Of a stretch of DNA of 35,316 bases, positions 25,761-33,882 are shown piece by piece. Location: the NCBI GenBank assembly GCA_009693705.1, contig SHWS01000013.1, forward strand, positions 1-35,316. The letters run 5' to 3'. The stretch's first letter is position 1, and the number at the start of each line of letters is the position of its first letter. The translations under genes and the position numbers were made by a program. Under the pieces are notes generated by a model. It did no database searches and had not been told where the DNA came from. It saw only the letters and a list, made by a program, of their open reading frames with translations. Origin of the DNA: Pelagibacteraceae bacterium. GTDB taxonomy: Bacteria > Pseudomonadota > Alphaproteobacteria > Pelagibacterales > Pelagibacteraceae.

Positions 25761-27007
25761 TGGAAAGTCAAATTAAATTAGATTTTGAAAATTTTTTAAA
25801 TAAAGAAAAGTTTTCTAGTTCGCAAATTCAATTAAAAAAAAATAATTTTAATGAATTTATTAAAAAAGGTTTTCCTAATAAACGTATCGAAGATTGGAAA
25901 TTTTCAGATTTAAATCAAATAATTCAAACTAATATAAAAAAACTTAATTTTATAAATTCTGACATCAAAAAAGAGGATTTTGAAATAACAACTGTTAAAG
26001 ATTTTGAACATAATAAAATCATCTTTCTTAATGGCGTAATTTTAAAAGTTGATTTTACATTTGAAGAAAATGATAAAATTATAATCCAACAAAATCATAA
26101 TATTAATGAAGACAATGTAGAAAACAGTCTTGTAAGTCTAAATTCTGCTTTTGTTTCAAACTATGTTAAATTTACTGTAAAAAAAGGATATGAGACTAAA
26201 AAACCTTTAATATTTTATAACTATTTAACAAGCGATATTACTTCTTCAGCTTTAAATATAAGGATAGACATTGATTTAGAGGATGGAAGTTCACTAAATG
26301 TAGTTGATTTATCAAATCAAAATTTAAATAATAACTTTATTAATCTTAGACAAAATTTTCATATAGGAGAAAACGCTATTTTAAAAAAATACTTTTTGGA
26401 TACAGGCAATTCTCCAAATATAAAATATATTTATAATAATTTAGATCTATCCAAAAATAGTCACCTGGAATATTTTATTTTATCCAGTGGATCAAAGTTT
26501 TTGAAAAATGATATTATTTGTTCATTAAATAATGAATATGGTTCAATTTCACTAAATGGAGTAATTAATTTAGATGGTGAAAAGCATCATGAAATTAAAA
26601 CTGTTATTAATCACAAAGATGAAAATTGTAAAAGTTATCAATTAATTAAATGCGTTTTAACTGATAAATCAAAAGGTGTTTACCAAGGAAAAATTTATGT
26701 TGATAATAAAGCTCAAAAAACAGATGGATATCAATTAAGTAGAGCTCTTTTATTAAATGATCAAACAGAGTTTAACGCTAAACCAGAATTAGAAATTTAT
26801 GCAGATGATGTTAAATGTTCACATGGTTCTACCTCAGGAAACATAGATGAAGACTCTATCTTTTATTTAATGTCTAGAGGTTTAAGTTATGAACAGTCTA
26901 AGCAGTTATTAGTAAATGGATTTTTACATGAAGTATTAGAAAAGATTACAGATGAAAAAATTAAAATTTTTATAAAAAAATTAACAGGACTTGAAAATGA
27001 ATATTAG
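25760..27007 (+). CDS. sufD: SufD, Fe-S scaffold subunit
   Basis: A 415-residue paralogue of SufB that forms the SufB-SufC2-SufD complex. The N-terminal helical part (RIEDWKFSDLNQIIQ) is followed by the beta-helix. The C-terminal DVKCSHGSTSGNIDEDSIF has the family His implicated with the SufB Cys in cluster formation, followed by MSRGLSYEQSKQLLVNGFLH. The end overlaps the start of sufS by 11 bases. Sequence is more divergent than SufB, which is normal. Confidence 0.93.
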   Translation: MESQIKLDFENFLNKEKFSSSQIQLKKNNFNEFIKKGFPNKRIEDWKFSDLNQIIQTNIKKLNFINSDIKKEDFEITTVKDFEHNKIIFLNGVILKVDFTFEENDKIIIQQNHNINEDNVENSLVSLNSAFVSNYVKFTVKKGYETKKPLIFYNYLTSDITSSALNIRIDIDLEDGSSLNVVDLSNQNLNNNFINLRQNFHIGENAILKKYFLDTGNSPNIKYIYNNLDLSKNSHLEYFILSSGSKFLKNDIICSLNNEYGSISLNGVINLDGEKHHEIKTVINHKDENCKSYQLIKCVLTDKSKGVYQGKIYVDNKAQKTDGYQLSRALLLNDQTEFNAKPELEIYADDVKCSHGSTSGNIDEDSIFYLMSRGLSYEQSKQLLVNGFLHEVLEKITDEKIKIFIKKLTGLENEY

Positions 27008-28217
27008 CCAAATAAAAAAAGAATTCCCAATCTTTGATGAAAAAATTCATAATAACGATTTAGTTTATTTAGATAGCGCTAATTCATCTCAAAAACCAAA
27101 AGTCGTTATTGATAGAATTAACGAATTTTATAGCAAGCAATTTTCTAATGTCGGAAGAAGTGTTCATTATCTATCAGTTGCCGCAACAAATTTGTATGAA
27201 AATACTAGAATTTCTGTTCAAAAATATATTAACGCTAAAGATAAAAATGAAATTGTGTTTACTAAAGGAGCCACTGAAGCACTAAATCTAGTTGCAAATA
27301 CCTTGGGTCAAAAATATTTACAGGAAGGCGATGAGGTATTAATTACAGAGCTCGAGCATCATTCAAACTATGTCCCTTGGCATTTTTTAAGAAAATCTAA
27401 AAATATTAAAATTAATTTTGCAGAAATAAATGAAGACGGAGATGTTCCATTGGAAAATATTGAAAAAGCACTAACATCAAGAACAAAAGTAATTGCAATC
27501 AGTCATTTATCAAATGTAACGGGAGCAATATTGCCAATTAAAGAAATAACTGATTTAGCTCATTCTAGAGGAATAATAGTTGTGATCGATGGTTGTCAAA
27601 GCGCGCCTCATTTAAAATTAGATATGCAAGATTTGGATTGTGATTTTTATGCAATTTCATGCCACAAAATGTACGGACCTACTGGACTGGGTATTCTTTA
27701 TGGCAAAAAAAAATGGTTAGAGGAACTTCCGCCATATCAAGGTGGTGGTGGGATGATTAAAGAGGTTAAAAAGGACAGAATTTCTTACAGTGATTTGCCT
27801 AATAAATATGAAGCAGGTACAATGGCCACTGCCCAAGTAATTGCTTTTGATCAGTCTATTAAATTTATGGAAAATATTGGCATAGAAAAAATTATGCTAC
27901 ATGAAAAAGAGCTAATAGAGTACGGACAAGAACTGTTGAGAAAAAATAATTCAGTGAAATTAATTGGCAATCCTAAAAACAAAGGTGGAGTTTTATCATT
28001 TACAGTAGAGGGAATTCATCCACATGATATTGCAACTATATTAGATGAAGATGGTATTGCGATAAGAGCAGGCCATCACTGTTGTCAAATTTTACATGAT
28101 AAACTGGGGATAACAGCTAGCGCTAGAGCATCAGTTGGTATTTATAATACCAAAGATGATTTGGACAAATTAAATAATTCAATAAATAATTGTAAAAAAA
28201 TATTTAATCTAAAATGA
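26997..28217 (+). CDS. sufS: SufS, group II cysteine desulfurase
   Basis: A 406-residue PLP enzyme that releases sulfur from cysteine for SUF assembly. The PLP Lys is Lys224 (SCHKMYGPTG) and the active-site Cys is Cys362 (RAGHHCCQ). Other blocks are YLDSANSSQKP and ELEHHSNYVPW. ATG 26997 is chosen over TTG 26991: it gives MNISQIKKEFPIF, and the earlier codon adds only two residues. It overlaps sufU by ATGA (28214-28217). No sufE is seen, and the neighbouring SufU can serve as sulfur acceptor. Confidence 0.96.
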   Translation: MNISQIKKEFPIFDEKIHNNDLVYLDSANSSQKPKVVIDRINEFYSKQFSNVGRSVHYLSVAATNLYENTRISVQKYINAKDKNEIVFTKGATEALNLVANTLGQKYLQEGDEVLITELEHHSNYVPWHFLRKSKNIKINFAEINEDGDVPLENIEKALTSRTKVIAISHLSNVTGAILPIKEITDLAHSRGIIVVIDGCQSAPHLKLDMQDLDCDFYAISCHKMYGPTGLGILYGKKKWLEELPPYQGGGGMIKEVKKDRISYSDLPNKYEAGTMATAQVIAFDQSIKFMENIGIEKIMLHEKELIEYGQELLRKNNSVKLIGNPKNKGGVLSFTVEGIHPHDIATILDEDGIAIRAGHHCCQILHDKLGITASARASVGIYNTKDDLDKLNNSINNCKKIFNLK

Positions 28218-28678
28218 ATTTAAAAGAACTTTACCAAGAAATAATTCTAGAACATGGAAAAAATCCAAAAAATCTTGGAAAAACAGAAAATTTTAATAAA
28301 GAGGCAAAAGGAAATAACCCTTTATGTGGAGACAATGTTCATGTGTATCTAAAATTAAATGATAAAAAAAATGTTGAAGATATATCTTTTGAAGGTAGCG
28401 GGTGTGCCATTTCCATGGCTTCAGCATCTATTATGACAGATTTAATTAAAGGGAAAAACCTTATTGAAGCTAAAGAAATTATTGAAGATTTTTTAGGAAT
28501 GATAAAAGAAAATCCAGAATTGCACTCAAAAAATTTAACTGATGATGAAAAAACAAAACTCATGTGCTTATCGGGTGTTAAACAGTATCCAATGAGAGTA
28601 AAATGTGCTACTCTTTCTTGGCATACTTTGGTTTCTGCTTTTGAAAATAAAAAAGCAGAAGTTAATACAGAAAATTAA
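28214..28678 (+). CDS. sufU: SufU, Fe-S assembly/sulfur acceptor protein
   Basis: A 154-residue member of the SUF-type NifU/IscU family. The three ligand Cys are Cys38 (NPLCGD, with Asp40), Cys64 (GSGCAIS) and Cys131 (RVKCATLSW). The stretch between the last two is longer than in IscU, which is the mark of SufU proteins. In Gram-positive bacteria these accept sulfur from SufS and bind zinc. Placement directly after sufS supports that role here. It is separate from SufT by 6 bases. Confidence 0.92.
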   Translation: MNLKELYQEIILEHGKNPKNLGKTENFNKEAKGNNPLCGDNVHVYLKLNDKKNVEDISFEGSGCAISMASASIMTDLIKGKNLIEAKEIIEDFLGMIKENPELHSKNLTDDEKTKLMCLSGVKQYPMRVKCATLSWHTLVSAFENKKAEVNTEN

Positions 28679-28684
28679 AATATT

Positions 28685-28984
28685 ATGTCGACAAAAGAAA
28701 AAATTATTGAAGAAATAAAAAAAATTTACGATCCTGAATTACCAGTAAATATTTATGAATTAGGATTAATTTATGATATTCAAGTTGAAAATAATAATTT
28801 TGCAAAAATTAAAATGACCTTAACAACTCCAAATTGTCCAGTCGCTGAAAGTTTACCAAAAGAAGTTAAAAATGGCGTGATGCAAGTGGAAGGTATTGAG
28901 AATGTCGATCTCGAACTAGTTTGGGACCCCCCATGGAATAAAGACATGATGTCCGAAGCTGCTAAATTGGAGTTAAATTTATAA
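28685..28984 (+). CDS. sufT: SufT-like DUF59/MIP18 protein
   Basis: A 99-residue protein of the DUF59 (PF01883) family. IYDPELPVNIYELGLIYDIQV, LTTPNCPVAESLP with its conserved Cys, and a C-terminal VWDPPWNKDMMSE match the small SUF-associated members. Known relatives help Fe-S cluster maturation under high demand. It lies between sufU and sufA, its stop shares a base with the sufA start, and it should be in the same transcript. Whether it binds a cluster cannot be told. Confidence 0.9.
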   Translation: MSTKEKIIEEIKKIYDPELPVNIYELGLIYDIQVENNNFAKIKMTLTTPNCPVAESLPKEVKNGVMQVEGIENVDLELVWDPPWNKDMMSEAAKLELNL

Positions 28985-29316
28985 TGAATCAGATAATCAA
29001 ATTAAGCGAAAATGCTGCATTAAGAATAAGAGAAATAATGTCAAATGCTGAAAAAGATTCTTTAGGTGTAAGAGTTTCAGTGAAGACAGGAGGATGTGCA
29101 GGAATGTCTTATGTTTTAGAATATAGTAAAAAAATCAATCCTAATGATGAAATAATTGAAGATAAGGGTGTCAAAGTTTTTGTCGACTCAGCTGCCATAA
29201 TGTATTTATTGGGTACTGAAATGGACTACAAAAAAGATGAACTTTCCTCATCATTTGTTTTTAATAACCCCAATGAAACTGAGCGTTGTGGATGTGGAGA
29301 GTCTTTTAAAATATAG
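28984..29316 (+). CDS. sufA: SufA/IscA-type Fe-S carrier protein
   Basis: A 110-residue A-type carrier that receives clusters from SufBCD and passes them to apo-enzymes. The three ligand Cys are in KTGGCAGMSY and the C-terminal RCGCGESFKI. It is the last gene of the operon. Whether it is best called SufA, IscA or ErpA cannot be decided by motif, but its position favours SufA. The next 59 bases up to a short ORF hold no obvious terminator. Confidence 0.93.
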   Translation: MNQIIKLSENAALRIREIMSNAEKDSLGVRVSVKTGGCAGMSYVLEYSKKINPNDEIIEDKGVKVFVDSAAIMYLLGTEMDYKKDELSSSFVFNNPNETERCGCGESFKI

Positions 29317-29375
29317 TTATCCATTTTAAACATACCAGACTTGCTTTTTATGCATATCCATGTTACTAGAAGTTA

Positions 29376-29546
29376 ATGAATAAGTTTGAATTTAAAAATC
29401 TAGTTAAAAACCTTAAACATTCTTTGATGGAGAAATCTTTTTTTAAAGTTCTTCGAAAAGAAGTTGAAATAGGTGCAAATGGCACCCAAGACTACGTCGT
29501 TAAAAAAGGTATTAACAAAGATAAAATTGCAACAACTAGACAGTAA
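29376..29546 (+). CDS. Small ORF of 56 codons, unassigned
   Basis: ATG 29376 to TAA 29546 encodes 56 residues starting MNKFEFKNLVKNLKHSLMEK and ending DKIATTRQ. It is basic, with no membrane segment or Cys. It is unusual in being uninterrupted and non-repetitive in the only gap of about 240 bases in the window (29317-29556), between sufA and convergent glnA, with 10 bases left before the glnA stop. I do not recognise a family. It could be a real small protein in the suf transcript or a chance frame. Confidence 0.4.
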   Translation: MNKFEFKNLVKNLKHSLMEKSFFKVLRKEVEIGANGTQDYVVKKGINKDKIATTRQ

Positions 29547-29556
29547 TTAAAAAATA

Positions 29557-30963
29557 TTAACTGCTATAGTACATCTGAAATTCGATAGGATGAGGAGCGT
29601 GTTCGAATTTATGAATTTCCTCAAACTTAAGAGCAATGTAAGCATCAATTTGATCGTCAGTAAATACATTTCCTTGAGTTAAAAACTCTCTGTCTTTATC
29701 TAAGTTCTCCATAGCTTCTCTTAAAGAACCACATACCGTTGGGATTGATTTAACCTCTTCAGCTGGTAGATCATATAAATCTTTATCAAAAGATTTACCT
29801 GGATGAATTTTATTTTTAATTCCATCAATACCCGCCATAAGCATTGCAGAAAATGTTAGATAAGGATTTCCGGCAGCGTCTGGAAATCTTATTTCACATC
29901 TTGCACCTTTTTTACTTAAAGTAATTGGTATTCTGCATGACGCAGATCTGTTTCTTGCTGAGTAAGCAAGTAGAACAGGTGCTTCAAAACCTGGAATTAA
30001 TCTTTTATAACTATTAGTAGTAGAGTTAGAAAAAGCATTTATTGCTTTTGCATGTTTTAAAATACCACCAATATAGTGGAGTGCGGTATCAGATAATCCT
30101 GCATAAACATCACCCGAAAATAATGGTTTATCACCTTTCCAAATAGATTGATGAATGTGCATTCCTGATCCATTGTCACCAGCTATTGGCTTCGGCATAA
30201 AGGTAGCAGTTTTTCCAAAAGAATTAGTAACCATTTGAACAACATATTTATATAATTGAACATTGTCAGCTTGATCAACTAAGGTTCCGAAATATATTCC
30301 AAGCTCGTGTTGGCTTGGAGCAACTTCATGATGATGTTTCTCAACTTTGATCCCAACTTCTTTTAAATTTTTTAAATATTCACCTCTCATGTCTTGTTCA
30401 CTATCAACTGGCGGAACTGGAAAGTAACCACCTTTTACTGGCGGCCTATGACCCATATTTCCATTTTCATATATTTTTCCAGAGTTGTAAGGACCTTCTT
30501 TGCTATCAAGAACAAAACCTGTGTTATTAGGATCGTTGCTTATTCTAACGTCATCAAATACAAAAAATTCTAGTTCTGGACCAAATAAAGCCTTATCACC
30601 TATTCCGGAAGATTTTAAATATTCCTCTGCCTTTTTAGCAGTTCCTCTTGGATCTCTTTCATAAGGAGATCTTTTAACAGCATCAAAAATATCACAGAAT
30701 AAAACTGCGGTATTATGGGAAGTAAAAGGATCCATAAACATTCTTTTCGTATCTGTTTTTAAAATCATGTCCGATTCATTTATTGCCTTCCAACCAGCTA
30801 TAGAGGAACCATCAAAAAAAATACCTTCGTTAAGCATTTCTTCATCTAGGATCGTTGAGTCCATTGTTAAGTGCTGAAGTTTACCTCTGGGGTCGGTAAA
30901 TCTTAAATCTACAAATTCAGCTTCTTTTTCTTTAATAAATTTTAAAACATTACTAGCGCTCAT
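29557..30963 (-). CDS. glnA: Glutamine synthetase, type I
   Basis: A 468-residue GSI that makes glutamine from glutamate, ammonia and ATP in the cytoplasm as a dodecamer. IFFDGSSIAGW, ELEFFVF, NGSGMHIHQSIW, NRSASCRIP and RFPDAAGNPYLTFSAML are the conserved active-site blocks. Tyr397 in KDLYDLPAEE matches the adenylylation site of the E. coli enzyme, also residue 397, so control by GlnE is possible. The usual glnB partner is not upstream: a YbaK-like gene diverges instead. The start is set by AAAGGAGAC just upstream. Confidence 0.97.
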   Translation of the reverse strand: MSASNVLKFIKEKEAEFVDLRFTDPRGKLQHLTMDSTILDEEMLNEGIFFDGSSIAGWKAINESDMILKTDTKRMFMDPFTSHNTAVLFCDIFDAVKRSPYERDPRGTAKKAEEYLKSSGIGDKALFGPELEFFVFDDVRISNDPNNTGFVLDSKEGPYNSGKIYENGNMGHRPPVKGGYFPVPPVDSEQDMRGEYLKNLKEVGIKVEKHHHEVAPSQHELGIYFGTLVDQADNVQLYKYVVQMVTNSFGKTATFMPKPIAGDNGSGMHIHQSIWKGDKPLFSGDVYAGLSDTALHYIGGILKHAKAINAFSNSTTNSYKRLIPGFEAPVLLAYSARNRSASCRIPITLSKKGARCEIRFPDAAGNPYLTFSAMLMAGIDGIKNKIHPGKSFDKDLYDLPAEEVKSIPTVCGSLREAMENLDKDREFLTQGNVFTDDQIDAYIALKFEEIHKFEHAPHPIEFQMYYSS

Positions 30964-30966
30964 TTT

Positions 30967-30975
30967 GTCTCCTTT
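30967..30975 (-). promoter_or_regulatory. Strong ribosome-binding site of glnA
   Basis: On the minus strand the sequence reads AAAGGAGAC, ending 3 bases before ATG (30963). It fixes the glnA start and is one of the strongest sites in the window, in keeping with high expression of glutamine synthetase. Confidence 0.8.
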
Positions 30976-31103
30976 AAATTTTTTATACGATAATTAACAA
31001 AATTTTATAGATAAATATTGTACTTTTAATAAATAACACATATGCAATTTTTACATAACTAGATATTTTAGGCAATAAATTAATTATAAAAAAAGTAGTT
31101 TTT

Positions 31104-31586
31104 ATGAACTCAATTAAAACAAATGAAACAGTTAAACGCGTAGAAGTGGCTTTAAAAAAATTTGACAAAAATCTTAATATAATTTTTTTAGAGCAATCAG
31201 CAAAAACTGCTTTGGATGCTGCTACAGCTTTAGGTTGTAATGTAGGAGCTATTGTTAAAAGTTTATTATTTAGAACTGAGCTTAATTATATTTTGTGTTT
31301 AGTTGCTGGAGATAAGCGATGTTCTTTAAAAAAACTAAAAATATTTTTAGATTTAAAAGATATATCAATGGCATCACCTGATGAAGTTAAAAATATTACG
31401 GGTTATACAATTGGAGGAGTTTCACCGATAGGACACCTAAATAAAATTCAAACTTATATCGATAATAGTTTAGAAAGATTTGATAATATTTATGCTGCTG
31501 CAGGACATCCAAACTGCGTGTTTAAAATTAGTTTTATAGATTTACAAAAAATTACCAATGGTCAAGTCAAAAATATTATTGAATGA
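31104..31586 (+). CDS. YbaK/EbsC-family aminoacyl-tRNA deacylase-like protein
   Basis: A 160-residue single-domain protein. EQSAKTALDAATALGC, VGAIVKSLLF, LVAGDKRCSLKKLK (with the conserved Lys of the editing site) and TIGGVSPIGH follow the YbaK/ProX/EbsC fold, whose members remove mischarged amino acids from tRNA in trans. It diverges from glnA across 140 bases and overlaps the next gene by ATGA. Which tRNA it edits cannot be told from sequence. Confidence 0.9.
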   Translation: MNSIKTNETVKRVEVALKKFDKNLNIIFLEQSAKTALDAATALGCNVGAIVKSLLFRTELNYILCLVAGDKRCSLKKLKIFLDLKDISMASPDEVKNITGYTIGGVSPIGHLNKIQTYIDNSLERFDNIYAAAGHPNCVFKISFIDLQKITNGQVKNIIE

Positions 31587-32470
31587 AAAAACCAAAATTA
31601 ATCGATTATTTATTGTTAACTTTCTTAGGTTTAATTTGGGCGTCAGCTTTTTTCAATATAAAAATTGCAACATATTCATTTGGACCTGTGACCATTGCAT
31701 TTTTAAGAGTTTTTTTTGGAGCGATACCCGTGTTATTGCTTTGTTATTTTAAAAATATAAAAATTGAGGCTTTTTCAAAAGATTGGCGTTGGTTTGCTAT
31801 AATTGGATTTATTAATCTAGTAGCTCCATTTTTTTTAATAGCTTATGGCATAAAATCGGTTCAGAGTAATTTAGCAGCTATTTTAATGTCCACTACACCT
31901 TTGACCGCTACAATACTTGGACATTTTTTTACTAAGAATGAAAAATTTGATTTAGTTAAAACTTTTGGAATTTTAATAGGTTTTTCAGGAATAGTTTTTT
32001 TATTTTCAGATAATTTATTAATTGACAAAAATAACTTTATATCTGCTTTGGTGATTTTACTTGGAGCTACCTGCTATGTGGTTGGTGGTCTTTTGACCTT
32101 AAAAATAAGTAAAAAAAAAAATGAGAATGTAACTGGATCAATATTAATTTGGGGAATTATTATTTTAATACCACTTGCAAGCTTTATAGAGCAACCTTGG
32201 CATATTATTCCAAGAACCGACTCTTTAATTTCTGTTATATATCTTGGAATAGTTCCTACGGGATTTGCTTGGTTGATAAGATTTAAGATATTAAAAAAAA
32301 ATGGTTTAATATTTCACACTCAAGTATCTTATCTTATACCAATATTTGGTACAATTTTAAGCTACATCTTTTTAAAAGAGTTGGTGACAGCAAAAATTTT
32401 GATTTCATTAGTAGCGGTTATAGTTGGAATTTATTTTGTTAATAAAACAAAAAACAAAAACATTACTTAA
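31583..32470 (+). CDS. EamA/DMT-family transporter
   Basis: A 295-residue inner-membrane protein with about ten hydrophobic segments in two EamA repeats. The first repeat has LTFLGLIWASAFFNIKIA, and the second starts with VILLGATCYVVGG (about residue 155) and has YLGIVPTGFAWLIRF. Such proteins export or import small metabolites such as amino acids, but the substrate here is unknown. It is cotranslated with the YbaK-like gene through an ATGA overlap. The C-terminus is short and Lys-rich. Confidence 0.88.
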   Translation: MKKPKLIDYLLLTFLGLIWASAFFNIKIATYSFGPVTIAFLRVFFGAIPVLLLCYFKNIKIEAFSKDWRWFAIIGFINLVAPFFLIAYGIKSVQSNLAAILMSTTPLTATILGHFFTKNEKFDLVKTFGILIGFSGIVFLFSDNLLIDKNNFISALVILLGATCYVVGGLLTLKISKKKNENVTGSILIWGIIILIPLASFIEQPWHIIPRTDSLISVIYLGIVPTGFAWLIRFKILKKNGLIFHTQVSYLIPIFGTILSYIFLKELVTAKILISLVAVIVGIYFVNKTKNKNIT

Positions 32471-32476
32471 TTAGTG

Positions 32477-32492
32477 ATTTTAATATTAAAAT
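32477..32492. terminator. Possible bidirectional terminator between convergent genes
   Basis: A perfect 16-base palindrome (ATTTTAAT / ATTAAAAT) followed by a T-run on the plus strand lies in the 28-base gap between the EamA and 2OG-oxygenase stop codons. It has no G or C in the stem, so it is weak, and could be chance in AT-rich DNA. Confidence 0.3.
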
Positions 32493-32498
32493 AATTTT

Positions 32499-33083
32499 TT
32501 ACAAAACAATTTTTGCATTAAAGGAGAAGGATCTTCTCTCTCCTTCAATATTAAATGGATATGCGGTATGCATTAAATAATTTGGAAAAATTATTAAATC
32601 CCTTACTTTTGGTACGACGTTATAAATACTTTTATTTAAAAAAGCTTTTTGACCGTTAATAAAATCTATTGTTCCATTAGTTTTGTGTTTTTTATTTTTA
32701 ACCATTTTATTTAATGTCATGTTTTTTGGTATTTTAAGATATCCCACACCAGAAATATCGCCCTCATGGTAGTGAATAGGATTATATTCTCCTTTAAATT
32801 GACGTACTACCCAAAGATTTAGTATTTTAATATTTTTAATTTTTTTTAATCCTTCATTAAACAAAAACTTTTTAATTTTATTTTTTAACTCACTTTCTAA
32901 ATTTTTTTTTATAAATTTATTTGAAAATTTAATTTCATTTTTGATTTGACTTGCTAATTTTGAACTATAATCTATTTTCTTTGATTTGATATTAAGATCG
33001 AATTCATTATTTAATTTATTAATAAAATTTTTAGAAATTTTAGTTTTGCCTATAGAAGGTCCAAAAGGTTTTATATTTTTCAT
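32499..33083 (-). CDS. Putative 2OG-Fe(II) oxygenase-like protein
   Basis: A 194-residue protein. NPIHYHEGDISGVGYL (residues 101-116) and the distal block RDLIIFPNYLMHTAYPF (161-177) with His172, then ERRSFSFN with Arg183/184, fit the C-terminal jelly-roll of the putative 2OG-Fe(II) oxygenase family PF13759. The first 80 residues are Lys/Ile-rich and helical. The substrate is unknown. Homologues occur in marine bacteria and cyanophage, which is background knowledge and not seen here. It is convergent with the EamA gene and followed by the TauE-like gene on the same strand. Confidence 0.75.
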   Translation of the reverse strand: MKNIKPFGPSIGKTKISKNFINKLNNEFDLNIKSKKIDYSSKLASQIKNEIKFSNKFIKKNLESELKNKIKKFLFNEGLKKIKNIKILNLWVVRQFKGEYNPIHYHEGDISGVGYLKIPKNMTLNKMVKNKKHKTNGTIDFINGQKAFLNKSIYNVVPKVRDLIIFPNYLMHTAYPFNIEGERRSFSFNAKIVL

Positions 33084-33126
33084 AGTCAGTAATTAAATAT
33101 ATTAAAAGAAGAAGACTAAATCAACT

Positions 33127-33873
33127 TTATGTCATTAATCTAGTGCCCATTCTTATAGCCACAAAAATAACCAAACAAGCTGTTGCTAAGGCTAAAGTTC
33201 TATTGGAAAATATTTTTAAGTTTATGTAATTTCCAATTTGTCCACCAATTAAAACTGCCAGAAACAATATCCAATATCCAGAAATTTGGTTCAAAACATT
33301 ATCCTTTGTTAATTGTCCAAGAACACCTGATATTGAATTGATTAATATAAAAAAAGATGCAGTTGTTGCTATTTGTTTTGGCTGAGCTGCTTTTAGTAGG
33401 AATAAAATAGGACTTAAAAATATTCCTCCACCTATGCCAACTATACCTGAAGCAAAACCTATTATTGATCCAATAAAAAGAGATATAAATAGTGAGGGTG
33501 TTTTAATTGTTATATTTTTTTTTGTAAAAGATTTATTTTGAATTAATAATAAAATACCTGCAATTAATAATATTAAAAATAGTAATAACTCAAATATTTT
33601 TTTTTCTATTGATAAAGATCCGCCAATAAATGCAAAAGGAACTGAACCAAGCAAATAAGGAGCAACTAACTTTAAATTAAAATTTCCAGTTTTTGAATAG
33701 TTGATACAATTTCCTGAAACTACAATAATATTGCAAATTAAAGCAATAGCTGGAAAAATATAGTATGGAATTTCCCAAATCAATAAAAGAGCCAAATAAG
33801 TAGATCCACCACCAAATCCAATACTAGAATATAAAATTGCTGTTATAAAAAATAAAATTGATAATATAATCAT
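33127..33873 (-). CDS. TauE/SafE-family permease (UPF0721)
   Basis: A 248-residue inner-membrane protein with about seven hydrophobic segments. GFGGGSTYLALLLIWE at the N-terminus and GFASGIVGIGGGIFLSPIL in the middle are the two repeat motifs of the sulfite-exporter TauE family. LVIFVAIRMGTRLMT closes it. Members carry sulfite, sulfoacetate or other organic anions, and the substrate is not evident here. Its ATG is 9 bases from that of the divergent moaB. Confidence 0.9.
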   Translation of the reverse strand: MIILSILFFITAILYSSIGFGGGSTYLALLLIWEIPYYIFPAIALICNIIVVSGNCINYSKTGNFNLKLVAPYLLGSVPFAFIGGSLSIEKKIFELLLFLILLIAGILLLIQNKSFTKKNITIKTPSLFISLFIGSIIGFASGIVGIGGGIFLSPILFLLKAAQPKQIATTASFFILINSISGVLGQLTKDNVLNQISGYWILFLAVLIGGQIGNYINLKIFSNRTLALATACLVIFVAIRMGTRLMT

Positions 33874-33882
33874 TTAAATTTT

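Noticed and set aside
26991-26996. Two-codon TTG-initiated extension of sufS
   Set aside because: An ATG immediately follows, and gives the normal family start.
23583-29316. The suf gene cluster as a new system
   Set aside because: All members match known SUF families in a known order. Only the regulation and SufU use are worth a note.
30964-31103. A sigma54 promoter or glutamine riboswitch in the glnA leader
   Set aside because: No GG-N10-GC pair at correct spacing and no paired structure was found by eye. A covariance search would be decisive.
30983-31168. Minus-strand frame in the glnA/YbaK gap
   Set aside because: It overlaps the glnA leader and the YbaK start, and is low-complexity with no family match.
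31558-31752. Plus-strand frame of 64 codons at the YbaK/EamA junction
   Set aside because: The EamA frame is real and covers the same bases; this one is an out-of-frame reading.
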